In this document: positions 1 through 7,055 of the stretch, one piece after another | Numbering within the stretch: the first letter of the stretch is position 1 | Layout: each line of letters begins with the position of its first letter | DNA from: Candidatus Dormiibacterota bacterium | GTDB lineage: Bacteria; Chloroflexota; Dormibacteria; Dormibacterales; Dormibacteraceae | Direction of reading: 5' to 3' | Assembly (NCBI GenBank): GCA_003151665.1 | Contig: PLYD01000122.1 | Span: forward strand, 1 to 10,327 | DNA: 10,327 bases | Notes under the pieces: generated by a model | Databases searched by the model: none | The model's input: only the letters and a program-made list of their open reading frames with translations | Told to the model about the DNA's origin: nothing | Program-made: the position numbers and the translations under genes

Positions 1-1136
1 TCATCGCGCGCACACTGGCCAGCCCACTGGGGGAGAAGATGCAATCGATCCGAGATGCCAGCGCGATCGACATCGTCAAAGAGCGATTCCGCGACGATCA
101 CGTGCGCGCCTTCTTCGCGTGGATCGCTTTCATGACGTTGCATCCGCTCGACGAGCCGGTGTCGGGCATCATGGCCTTCTCGCTGGCGGCGGGCCGGCAG
201 CGGTTCAGCTGGATCCTGCCCGAAGGGGGGTCGATTCGGCTGCCATTGGCTCTGGCCCGGGACATTGAGGAGCACGGTGGCACCGTCCTCACATCCAAGC
301 GAATCACTCGCATCGCTGTCGAAGGCGGCAGGGCCACAGCAGTGAAGACGGAAGACGGATCGACCTACGAAGCTGACCGGGCGATCGTTTCGACGATCCA
401 TGTCAAGCATCTGGCCGGGATCGTCGGCGAGCAGAACCTTCCGGCCGATTACCTCGCAGGCGTGGCGCGGTGGCAGCCCAACCTCACGATGTTCGTCACG
501 CATTACGCATTGAGCGAGGCGCCGCGCTTCCGGATGGCCGACGGCCTCGGTGCCAGCGTCACCATGGGCGCGCTCGAATCCCTGGATGCCTACACAGCGA
601 TGCTTTCCGCTTTCCGTGCGGGCCGGATCGACCTGGAAGAACCGGTGTTTCTCGCCCTCACGCCTTCGGTCATCGATGCCACCCGCGCTCCGGCCGGCAA
701 GCACACCTTCAAGGTCGTCAGCTTTCTGCCTTACGAGCTGAAGCAGGGTCCCGAGCACTGGGACACGATCAAGCAGGACGTCTCCAATGAGCTCTTCGAG
801 CGACTCTCGCGGCTGTCGCCAAACCTTTCTCGGCGCATCGTCATGGCCGAGCACGTGGACTCGCCTCTTGACCTCGAGCGCAGAAATTCAGCCAACTGGC
901 GCGGCTCGTGCCACGGCGGGGCCAACTCACCGGAACAGAGCGGCTTCTTCAGGCCGGTGGAGGGCTGGTCGTCGTACCGGACCCCGATCGAGGGCCTGTA
1001 CCAGACAGGCGCCTGCACCCATCCGGGCGGCTCGGTTTCCGGTTTGCCTGGACGCAACTGCGCCGAGGTGTTCCTGCGAGACCTAGGGTCGAGTCTCGAC
1101 GAGGCCGTAAGCGGAACCAGGATCGCAGCCTCGTGA
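1..1136 (+). CDS. FAD-dependent oxidoreductase of the phytoene desaturase/carotenoid oxidoreductase type, 5'-truncated
   Basis: The reading frame is open to the window edge (first whole codon at base 3), so the Met at base 39 is probably internal and the N-terminal FAD Rossmann motif lies outside. Counting from that Met, residues 61-121 look like the substrate/FAD-binding middle of this family: PEGGSIRLPLALARDIEEHG, then a strand-rich stretch ending in ADRAIVSTIH. Residues 319-342 carry the C-terminal FAD-binding signature (GLYQTGACTHPGGSVSGLPG followed by RN). Family members run to about 500 residues; 377 codons are visible. The family (COG1233-like) oxidises or isomerises C-C bonds in carotenoids and other hydrophobic compounds; the substrate here is unknown. 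Its TGA stop overlaps the GTG of the next gene, so the two are probably translated together and may act in one pathway. Family assignment is firm; function is not. Confidence 0.85.
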   Translation, partial: IARTLASPLGEKMQSIRDASAIDIVKERFRDDHVRAFFAWIAFMTLHPLDEPVSGIMAFSLAAGRQRFSWILPEGGSIRLPLALARDIEEHGGTVLTSKRITRIAVEGGRATAVKTEDGSTYEADRAIVSTIHVKHLAGIVGEQNLPADYLAGVARWQPNLTMFVTHYALSEAPRFRMADGLGASVTMGALESLDAYTAMLSAFRAGRIDLEEPVFLALTPSVIDATRAPAGKHTFKVVSFLPYELKQGPEHWDTIKQDVSNELFERLSRLSPNLSRRIVMAEHVDSPLDLERRNSANWRGSCHGGANSPEQSGFFRPVEGWSSYRTPIEGLYQTGACTHPGGSVSGLPGRNCAEVFLRDLGSSLDEAVSGTRIAAS

Positions 1137-2209
1137 GCGCGCACCACACCACCAACCGCGTGCAGGTGGCGGCACACCATTGGCGGCCGCGCTTCGTCGC
1201 CAATGGCATCGACGTCAACGACTTCGATGACACGGTGGCCCGGACCACCGAGTGGGCGGATTGGGCGCCCAACTGGAAAGCGGTTGGTGAGATGCACGAG
1301 GCCCTGGGCCATGAGGCCGAGGAACGCGGGCGCTTGCTGTCGGCGGCCCAGGCCTACCAGCGGGCCGCCTGGTGCTGGCATCTGGGAAAGTTCCTGTGGT
1401 TCGAGGACGCCGGTCTGCATGGTGAGCTGCGCGACAGGTCGGTCGCCATCTATCGCAACGCGATGCCGCACCTCGACCCGCCGGCTGAGCGCCTGGAGAT
1501 TCCGTTCGAAGGCGGCATCATCCCGGGCAACCTGCGGCGGCCCAAATCCGTCCAGCCACCATTGGTGCTGATGGTGCCCGGGCTCGACTCGTCCAAGGAA
1601 GAGCTGTTCGCGATCGAAAATGACTTTCTCCAGCGCGGGCTGGCGACGCTCACCATCGACGGCCCGGGCCAATCCGAGAACTCTGTCAACTTCGCGATCC
1701 GTCCCAACTGGGAGACGGTGATCACGCCTCTGCTCGATCACCTCTCGGGCCTGGATCTTGGCGTGGACCAGGATCGCGTCGGCCTGATGGGGATCAGCAT
1801 GGGCGCGATCTACGGGCCCCGCGCCGCCGCTTACGAAAAACGCATCAGGGCTTTGGTCGGCCTCGCGGGCCCTTACAACCTCGGCGAATGCTGGGATGCG
1901 CTCAACCCCCTCACCAGGGGCGGCTACATCTTCTATACGAAGTCGGCTGATGATGCAGAGGCGAAAGGCAAGGCCTACACGCTCAACCTCGAAGGCATCC
2001 TCGATAAGGTCACGCAACCGTTGCTTGTCATCCACGGCGCCAGGGACCGCCTCTTCCCGCCGTCTCATGCCGAGCGGATCGCGCGCGAGGCCGGCAACGC
2101 GACGCTGGTCATCTACCCGGACGGCAACCACGTATGCAACAACATCGCCTACAAGTACCGCCCGCTAATGGCGGACTGGCTACAAGAGCAGCTGACTACC
2201 GCAAGCTAG
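1133..2209 (+). CDS. Alpha/beta hydrolase with N-terminal helical domain, DHPON hydrolase/FrsA-like
   Basis: A 358-residue protein if it starts at the GTG that overlaps the upstream stop (GTGA). A longer reading from base 908 would sit inside the upstream gene and is unlikely. Residues 1-115 are helical and Trp-rich. The hydrolase core follows: VMVPGLDSSKEE (147-158) at the oxyanion region, IDGPGQSE (175-182), nucleophile elbow GISMG with Ser222, acid Asp305 in GARDRLFP, and His333 in DGNHVCNN. The triad is intact. From memory, 2,6-dihydroxypseudooxynicotine hydrolase has a Ser217/Asp300/His329 triad and a catalytic Glu248; here a Glu lies at 252, at the matching offset. That enzyme cleaves a C-C bond in a diketone-like intermediate of nicotine breakdown. 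A C-C bond hydrolase or esterase role is plausible, but the true substrate is unknown. The gene converges on the DUF5666 lipoprotein gene with overlapping stops. Confidence 0.85.
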   Translation: MSAHHTTNRVQVAAHHWRPRFVANGIDVNDFDDTVARTTEWADWAPNWKAVGEMHEALGHEAEERGRLLSAAQAYQRAAWCWHLGKFLWFEDAGLHGELRDRSVAIYRNAMPHLDPPAERLEIPFEGGIIPGNLRRPKSVQPPLVLMVPGLDSSKEELFAIENDFLQRGLATLTIDGPGQSENSVNFAIRPNWETVITPLLDHLSGLDLGVDQDRVGLMGISMGAIYGPRAAAYEKRIRALVGLAGPYNLGECWDALNPLTRGGYIFYTKSADDAEAKGKAYTLNLEGILDKVTQPLLVIHGARDRLFPPSHAERIAREAGNATLVIYPDGNHVCNNIAYKYRPLMADWLQEQLTTAS

Positions 2210-2985
2210 GCGCCCGGTGCGGTGCCGCCGCCGCCACCGGGCCGGTTGCCGCCGCCAAATCCGCCTCGGCCCCCGGCCCCGGTCGTGCAGGTGCCTGAAG
2301 GACCCGCGGGCGTGATGGTGATCGACGTCGCCTGCACGTTGCCGGACGCGTCCTTGGGGCCGGTGGCGCGGAGGCACTGACCGTTTTGAAGCGCGGCCAG
2401 AGTCACATCCGCCGTATTGGTGATCGACGCAGCGGAAGCGACAGTGATGGTTTGGTTGGCGCCCGCCGCCGGCTTCACAGTGACCGATGGGCCGCTCACC
2501 GCCGTGACCTCACCCGTCACGAACGCCAGGTTCGCCTGGCCGCTTGGTGTCGGCCGCGGTGTCGCGCCGGCGGGTGGGGTTGGGCGGGGCGTCGCCCCCG
2601 GGTTGCCACCTGGCCCGAAACCTGGGGCAGCGCACCCGGCTGCGGTCTTGGGCGAGATACGTACGGTGGTCGCGGTGACGGCTCCCGAGGTCGGGTCCTT
2701 CTGGCCGGTGGCCACGAGGCACGATCCCTTGGTGATGTCGGCGAGCGTGGCGATCGACGTCTTGGTGTAGGTCGTGGTCGCGGTCACGGTGACAGTGGTG
2801 TCGCCGTTGGGACCGGTCAGGATGAGCATCTGGCCGTTGACCTGAACCAGCTGGCCAGAAGCGCCGTTGTTGCGGAGGGCGTTAGCGCCCGCCGGGCTGG
2901 GCGAGGTCTTTGCCGCCGACGCTGGGCTGCCGCATGCGGCAAGCACGAACGCGGCCACAGCGAGAAGTGGGAGGAAGCGATTCAT
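2206..2985 (-). CDS. Secreted lipoprotein with two DUF5666-like repeats and a Gly-rich tail
   Basis: A 259-residue protein starting at the ATG at 2985, chosen because GAAGGAGA lies 7 bases upstream and the signal peptide begins there; an upstream in-frame start at 3030 lies inside the permease gene. Residues 1-18 form a lipoprotein signal with lipobox LAAC (Cys18), so the product should be lipid-anchored outside the membrane. Two similar beta-rich modules follow, at about 42-118 and 153-233. Each ends in a GxCLxATG element (Cys89, Cys204) and a second Cys exactly 29 residues later (Cys118, Cys233), suggesting one disulfide per module. They are joined by a Pro/Thr linker with GATPRPTP twice (130-147). 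The C-terminus from 236 is almost all Gly with a few Arg and Asn. DUF5666 has no settled function. As the last gene of the MacAB-like operon, 13 bases after the permease stop, it may assist that exporter or bind its cargo; this is inference. Confidence 0.8.
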   Translation of the reverse strand: MNRFLPLLAVAAFVLAACGSPASAAKTSPSPAGANALRNNGASGQLVQVNGQMLILTGPNGDTTVTVTATTTYTKTSIATLADITKGSCLVATGQKDPTSGAVTATTVRISPKTAAGCAAPGFGPGGNPGATPRPTPPAGATPRPTPSGQANLAFVTGEVTAVSGPSVTVKPAAGANQTITVASAASITNTADVTLAALQNGQCLRATGPKDASGNVQATSITITPAGPSGTCTTGAGGRGGFGGGNRPGGGGGTAPGA

Positions 2986-2992
2986 GAATGTG

Positions 2993-3000
2993 TCTCCTTC
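2993..3000 (-). promoter_or_regulatory. Ribosome binding site of the DUF5666 lipoprotein gene
   Basis: On the minus strand this reads GAAGGAGA, a strong match to the anti-16S pairing sequence, 7 bases before the ATG at 2985. It decides the start codon. Its first two bases coincide with the last two bases of the permease stop codon, consistent with translational reinitiation within one transcript. Confidence 0.75.
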
Positions 3001-4213
3001 ACTGCGCTCGAAGCGCCTCGATTGGCGCAAGCCTTGCGGCCCTCAGCGCCGGATAAACCCCGAAGATGAGCCCGACAGCGACGGCGACAGCCACCGCGAT
3101 CAGCACCGGCAGCGGCGTGATGGTGACAGCGATGTTGGCCGTGCGCGGAACTATGTAGCCGGCCGCCAGCCCGGTTCCAACACCGAGCAAGCCCCCCACC
3201 GCGGTCAGCACGCCCGCCTCGATCACGAACTGCCTGAAGAGGTCGGCCGGCGTGGCGCCAAGCGCTTTGCGCAAGCCGATCTCTCCGGTCCGCTCGGTGA
3301 CCGACACCAGCATGATGTTCATCACGCCGATGCCACCGACCAGCAGCGAGATTGCGGCCACGCTGGCCAGCAGGATCGTGAGCGTCTGCGTCACCGCCTG
3401 GGCTGTGCTCAAGACCTGCGTCGACGACGTGATCGAATAGTCGGCCTGCGTCGCATCGGCGATGTGGTGGGTCTGGAGCAGCACCTGGTTGGCCTCGATG
3501 TAGGCGGATCCGAGTGTTGCCTGGCTCGTCGAGCTGAGCAGGATCCTTTGCACCGAACCGACGCCGCCGACCAGCTCGCCCTGAGCCGTCGTGATGGGCA
3601 CCACGGCGAGGTCGTCCTGGTTGCCAAACCCCTGGCTCCCCGCGCGGGCGAGGATTCCGATCACCTGGAACGGGATCTGCTTGACGGTGATGAGGTCTCC
3701 GACTGAGGCGCCCAGGTTGGACGCTGTGGTCGCCCCCAGCACGATCACGTGCGCCTGCGAGCTCACGTCGGATGCGGTGATGAATGAGCCGGTGGCGATG
3801 TCGCGCGAATTTGCGACCAGCCAGTCCGCGGTGCTGCCGGAGACCGTGGTGCTCCAGTTGCTGGACGTGCTCACCAGCGATTCGCGGCCTTGCGAGACCG
3901 GCGCGACTGCCGCCACGTCGGGTGCGTTCTGGTGGTCGAGCAGACCCGCGACGTCGGACATGGTCAACGTGTTGGCAGTGCCGCCACCTCCGAAGACGCC
4001 GCCTGAGACTGTGCTGCCCGGCGTGATGGTAAGGAGGTTGGTACCGAGTGACGAGATTCGCGCGGTGACACTGTCGGACGATGCCTGCCCGATGCCGACA
4101 ACTGAGATCACTGCGGCCACCCCAAAGAGGATGCCCAGCGTGGTGAGCACGGATCGAAGGCGATGGCCGAGGAGGCTCCGCAACCCGGTTTCGATCGTGT
4201 GCAGCAGGCTCAC
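2999..4213 (-). CDS. ABC transporter permease, MacB type (FtsX-like)
   Basis: A 404-residue membrane protein starting at a GTG that overlaps the ATPase stop (GTGA), with AGGGAG 7 bases upstream. The architecture is the MacB permease plan: a cytoplasmic N-terminus ([20 protein letters not shown], 10-29), TM1 about 22-42, a large extracytoplasmic MacB_PCD domain about 43-270, then TM2 276-303, TM3 330-352 and TM4 366-386. The FtsX-domain signature [20 protein letters not shown] (304-323) sits after TM2, and the C-terminus [18 protein letters not shown] is classic. Such proteins work by mechanotransmission: ATP-driven dimer movements drive extracytoplasmic work such as export of peptides, lipoproteins or antibiotics. 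Unlike E. coli MacB, the ATPase is a separate upstream gene, as is usual in monoderm bacteria. The substrate is unknown. Confidence 0.93.
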   Translation of the reverse strand: MSLLHTIETGLRSLLGHRLRSVLTTLGILFGVAAVISVVGIGQASSDSVTARISSLGTNLLTITPGSTVSGGVFGGGGTANTLTMSDVAGLLDHQNAPDVAAVAPVSQGRESLVSTSSNWSTTVSGSTADWLVANSRDIATGSFITASDVSSQAHVIVLGATTASNLGASVGDLITVKQIPFQVIGILARAGSQGFGNQDDLAVVPITTAQGELVGGVGSVQRILLSSTSQATLGSAYIEANQVLLQTHHIADATQADYSITSSTQVLSTAQAVTQTLTILLASVAAISLLVGGIGVMNIMLVSVTERTGEIGLRKALGATPADLFRQFVIEAGVLTAVGGLLGVGTGLAAGYIVPRTANIAVTITPLPVLIAVAVAVAVGLIFGVYPALRAARLAPIEALRAQ

Positions 4214-4902
4214 GCGGCGACTCCCTGGACGAGCCGTCCGTCGCGCATGACCACTGTGCGCTGCGCCACTGGAGCGACCTCCGGGTCGTGCGTGATGATG
4301 ACGATGGTGCGGCCTTGCTGGTTGAGGTCACGCAGGATCGCGAGCACGTCGCGGCTGGCGACCGAGTCGAGGTTGCCTGTTGGCTCGTCGGCGAGGATGA
4401 GGTCAGGGTCGGTGACGAGGGCTCGAGCGATCGCGACTCTCTGCTGCTGGCCGCCCGACAGCTGCGTGGGACGGTGGTCGACGCGATTGCTGAGGCCGAC
4501 CTGATCGAGCGCGTGCAGGGCAAGCGCGCGGCGGTCGTGCTCACCTCTATATAGAAGGGGGAGCTCGACGTTTCGCCAGGCTGAGAGCCTGGGCAGGAGC
4601 TGGAACTGCTGGAAGACAAAACCGATCCTGAGGTTGCGAACGTGCGCGAGCTGCGTCTCGTTGAGCCGGCTCACGTCCTCGCCGCCAAACCAGTAGCGCC
4701 CGGAGGTTGGTGTATCGAGACAGCCGAGGATGTTCATGAGCGTCGATTTGCCGGAACCCGATGGCCCCATCACCGCGAGAAGCTCACCCGCTCGGACGTC
4801 GAGCGAGAAGTCGTCAAGGGCGACGACGGCGGCGTCACCAGACCCGTAAATCTTGGTGATCGATTCGAGGCGGATCAGGTGGTCCGCGTCGACCTGGATC
4901 AT
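4210..4902 (-). CDS. ABC transporter ATP-binding protein, MacB/LolD type
   Basis: A 230-residue stand-alone nucleotide-binding subunit with every catalytic motif intact: Walker [10 protein letters not shown] (46-54), Q-loop Gln98 in FVFQQF, signature LSGGQQQR (148-155), Walker B LILADEP (168-174) with Glu173, D-loop GNLDS (176-180) and switch His205 in ITHD. The [20 protein letters not shown] stretch (97-116) is characteristic of the MacB/LolD/FtsE subgroup, which pairs with FtsX-fold permeases. The start is the ATG overlapping the adaptor stop (ATGA), and its own stop overlaps the permease GTG, so adaptor, ATPase and permease are coupled in fixed order. It powers the permease by hydrolysing ATP on the cytoplasmic face. 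Confidence 0.96.
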   Translation of the reverse strand: MIQVDADHLIRLESITKIYGSGDAAVVALDDFSLDVRAGELLAVMGPSGSGKSTLMNILGCLDTPTSGRYWFGGEDVSRLNETQLAHVRNLRIGFVFQQFQLLPRLSAWRNVELPLLYRGEHDRRALALHALDQVGLSNRVDHRPTQLSGGQQQRVAIARALVTDPDLILADEPTGNLDSVASRDVLAILRDLNQQGRTIVIITHDPEVAPVAQRTVVMRDGRLVQGVAA

Positions 4903-6377
4903 CCGCCGGCTCGAGTCACGCCGCCGCCCGCGCCGCCTCGACCACCGCCGCCTCCCAGGACCGTTCCCGCACCGCCGCTGCTCGGCACCGAGCTGGTGAC
5001 CACCGCGATGACCACGACCTGGTTGAGCTGCAGGCCCGACAGTATCTCCGTCCGGATTGGATCTGACGCGCCAACCTGCACCGAAACGGACTGTGGCGCG
5101 CCGTTCACGAGGATCTGAACCGTGCTTCCGGCGGGCGACGTGTGGACAGCGCTGGTCGGCACCGTGAGCACGTGAACGACCTGCTTGACCACGATGCTCG
5201 CAGTCGCCGAGATGCCCGGCTTGATCGAGTTGCTCATGTCGGTGAGCTGAGCGGTCACGCCGAACGTCGCGACGCCTGAGCTGATGGTCGCGGCCGGCGA
5301 GATCAAGGTGACCTTGCCGAGTAGCGCTTGGGTCGAACCTGCCGGCGTCACCTGGACCGTCTGGCCCGCGGCGACCAGGTTGACCTGGGCGTCACTCACA
5401 GTCCCCGTCACCTCGTAGGCGCCTGGGGTGTAAACGACGATCGCGTACGTGGTGCCGCCGCCGGTCACCGACTGGCCGGCTTTGATGTTGACCTGGGAGA
5501 CGATGCCGTCGATGGGGGAGGCGATCACTGCGCCGGCAACCTGGTGCTGGAGCGTGTTCACGTTGACCTGCTCGATCTGGACCTGCGCAGCGTCGATCTG
5601 AATCGTCTGCGGTGTGGTGCTGGCCAGGGTGGCGGCGAGCGAGCTTTTGGCGGCGGCGAGCTGTTGTTTGGCCGATGCAAGCTGGGCCGCGGCCTGGTCG
5701 TTGCTCTGCTGGGCCTTGACCTTCACCGCCGCCAGGGTCTGCTGATCAGTTGCGAGCTTGGCCTGATCCGACGCGCAAGCGGGCAGCGATGGGCAGTCGG
5801 CTGCCACGTTCAGGTTGTCCTCGTCGACGACGCTTTGCGCGGCGGCGACCGACTGGGCGTTGATGGCTTTGGTGTCGGCCAGGCTCGTCGTCGCGCTGTT
5901 GACGGAGACTTGGGCGGACCCCACGGGGTTCTGGGCAGAGGCCAGGTTCTGCGCGGTCGGGCCCGCCTCGTCCTGCGCGAGCTTTGCCTGCGCGGAGGAG
6001 AGAGTCGCTTTGGCCTGCGACAGCTGCGCTGCAAGCAAGGTGGAGTCTTGCGCAGCCAGCCGCTCGCCCTTGACGACCGTTTCGCCGACAGTTGCGGGCA
6101 CCGATTGGACGGTGCCGGCAGCGGCGAAGTTCAGGTCGGCTTCAGTGACCGGGGCAAGGTTCCCGGCCATGCCGATGGTCTGTGTGATCGTGCCGTAGGC
6201 GACAGGCGCCGTCCGGTAGGTGGTGGTCACCTTCCCGGCCTGCACGTAGACGGCCGTGGCCCCGAGGACGGCGAAAACCAGGACCAGGGCCGCGAGGACC
6301 CTTCGCTTCATGAGATTGGATAGCACCCGCGCCCTCATAGGCGCGCCGAGGTAGGGCGCTAAGCGTGTCGTGGCCAT
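4899..6377 (-). CDS. Membrane-fusion (HlyD/MacA-like) adaptor subunit with Cys-stapled hairpin and Gly-rich tail
   Basis: Up to 492 residues. Three in-frame ATGs (6377, 6338, 6311) are possible and none has a clear ribosome site; the ATG at 6311 (MKRRVLAA) puts a membrane segment directly after a short basic N-terminus. Numbered from 6377: anchor about 28-47; first biotinyl-lipoyl half AAGTVQSVPATVGETVVKGE (86-105); an Ala/Gln-rich coiled-coil hairpin about 112-283; second lipoyl half VIASPIDGIVSQVNIKAGQ (284-302); then beta-barrel and membrane-proximal domains to about 460. Near the hairpin tip is DCPSLPAC (Cys195, Cys201). The tail 470-492 is mostly Gly with GGRGG. It is the extracytoplasmic partner of the MacB-like pair downstream. 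No TolC-like gene is present, consistent with a monoderm exporter of the YknWXYZ sort. Substrate unknown. Confidence 0.9.
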   Translation of the reverse strand: MATTRLAPYLGAPMRARVLSNLMKRRVLAALVLVFAVLGATAVYVQAGKVTTTYRTAPVAYGTITQTIGMAGNLAPVTEADLNFAAAGTVQSVPATVGETVVKGERLAAQDSTLLAAQLSQAKATLSSAQAKLAQDEAGPTAQNLASAQNPVGSAQVSVNSATTSLADTKAINAQSVAAAQSVVDEDNLNVAADCPSLPACASDQAKLATDQQTLAAVKVKAQQSNDQAAAQLASAKQQLAAAKSSLAATLASTTPQTIQIDAAQVQIEQVNVNTLQHQVAGAVIASPIDGIVSQVNIKAGQSVTGGGTTYAIVVYTPGAYEVTGTVSDAQVNLVAAGQTVQVTPAGSTQALLGKVTLISPAATISSGVATFGVTAQLTDMSNSIKPGISATASIVVKQVVHVLTVPTSAVHTSPAGSTVQILVNGAPQSVSVQVGASDPIRTEILSGLQLNQVVVIAVVTSSVPSSGGAGTVLGGGGGRGGAGGGVTRAGG

Positions 6378-6468
6378 GCAGGCAACGATCCCGGCACGGA
6401 CTGTGACTTTGGTGGGAGAAGCCTGAGAAACTGCTGAGTCTTTGTCCGCTTGGCACGCGGCATGGGGC

Positions 6469-6484
6469 TAGAGGTCAACCTCTA
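6469..6484. repeat. Perfect inverted repeat over the mntP stop, upstream of the export operon
   Basis: TAGAGGT, two bases, then ACCTCTA: 7-base arms with a 2-base centre. It covers the last codons and stop of mntP, so it lies about 92 bases upstream of the first possible adaptor start. On the minus strand its centre reads GGTTGACC, which includes a TTGACC that resembles a -35 box, but no convincing -10 follows at 16-19 bases. The 2-base loop is too tight for a good hairpin terminator and no T-run follows. A regulator-binding dyad is possible; chance cannot be excluded. Confidence 0.35.
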
Positions 6485-7044
6485 ATGAGGTGCTCGATCA
6501 GAAGCAGGGCGGCGGCGACCACCAGGAGGAGCCCGGCGAGGCGCCCAGCGGCAACTCGCGCGTTCTCCGCGAGCCGGGACCCGAGCCGCATCCCAATCTG
6601 CGCGGCAAAGAAGGCCTGAACCGCGATCAGCGCGATCAACAACAGGAACGGCAAGCGCAGCAGTCCGACGCCAAACCCGACAGCCAGCTCGTCCACGCTT
6701 ATCCCGACACCCAGAACCACGATCGACCATCCGCGCGCTGACTCGAGGAGTCGCAGATTTCTTTCAGCGCCTTCCTCGGCGTCTCCAGACCGAAGCGTGA
6801 GGATGCCTATTCCCGCCAGAACCGCAACCGCCAGGTAGTTGGCCCAACCGCCCAGGGCGGCGCCGATTCCAGCGCCCGCGATGAAGCCGACCACCGGCAT
6901 GCCGGCCTCGAACGCGGTAAGGATCAGGCTCGTTCGCAACCGCTCCCGTTTGGCGATCCCCGCCGCGCCGAGGGCGGTGCCCAGCACGAAGGTATCAATC
7001 GTCAACGGCAGGATCAGGCCGGCGATCGTGAGGATCCGGAGCAC
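6475..7044 (-). CDS. mntP: MntP-family manganese efflux pump
   Basis: A 189-residue protein with six predicted membrane segments (about 3-27, 38-62, 68-85, 106-128, 133-152, 168-187), the same size and plan as E. coli MntP (188 residues). Two internally related halves each carry the family's membrane-embedded acidic residue: Asp17 in LTIDTFVLG, and Asp118 in GISVDELAVGFGVGLL, which lines up with SLDAMAVGVGL of E. coli MntP. AFEAGMPVVGFIAG (44-57) and the C-terminal LLLIEHL also match. The family exports Mn(II) from the cytoplasm. The start is a GTG at 7044 with only a weak ribosome site, 11 bases after the GntR stop, so expression probably depends on the regulator's transcript. No mntP-type riboswitch could sit in so short a gap. 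Confidence 0.88.
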   Translation of the reverse strand: MLRILTIAGLILPLTIDTFVLGTALGAAGIAKRERLRTSLILTAFEAGMPVVGFIAGAGIGAALGGWANYLAVAVLAGIGILTLRSGDAEEGAERNLRLLESARGWSIVVLGVGISVDELAVGFGVGLLRLPFLLLIALIAVQAFFAAQIGMRLGSRLAENARVAAGRLAGLLLVVAAALLLIEHLIRG

Positions 7045-7055
7045 TCCGGAGAAAG

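Noticed and set aside
908..1132. N-terminal extension of the alpha/beta hydrolase.
   Set aside because: It would overlap the upstream gene by over 200 bases; the GTG at 1133 in a GTGA overlap gives the family-typical length.
731..2131. Long open frame on the minus strand (466 codons) opposite the oxidoreductase and hydrolase.
   Set aside because: It lies wholly against two well-recognised genes, has no recognisable domain, and is explained by high GC in third positions.
2539..2598. Short imperfect tandem DNA repeat suggestive of a repeat array.
   Set aside because: It encodes the doubled GATPRPTP linker of the lipoprotein; two copies only, explained by protein sequence.
2386..3069. Plus-strand open frame opposite the DUF5666 lipoprotein.
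   Set aside because: Arg/Gly-rich antisense reading; the minus strand has a lipobox, a ribosome site and paired repeats.
2982..4619. Long minus-strand frame (545 codons) across the permease and ATPase in another phase.
   Set aside because: Its translation is Arg/His/Ser-rich low-complexity sequence and it overlaps two genes with complete motifs.
5328..6323. Plus-strand open frame (331 codons) opposite the adaptor gene.
   Set aside because: Gly/Arg/Leu-rich antisense of a coiled-coil gene, with no domain or ribosome site supporting it.
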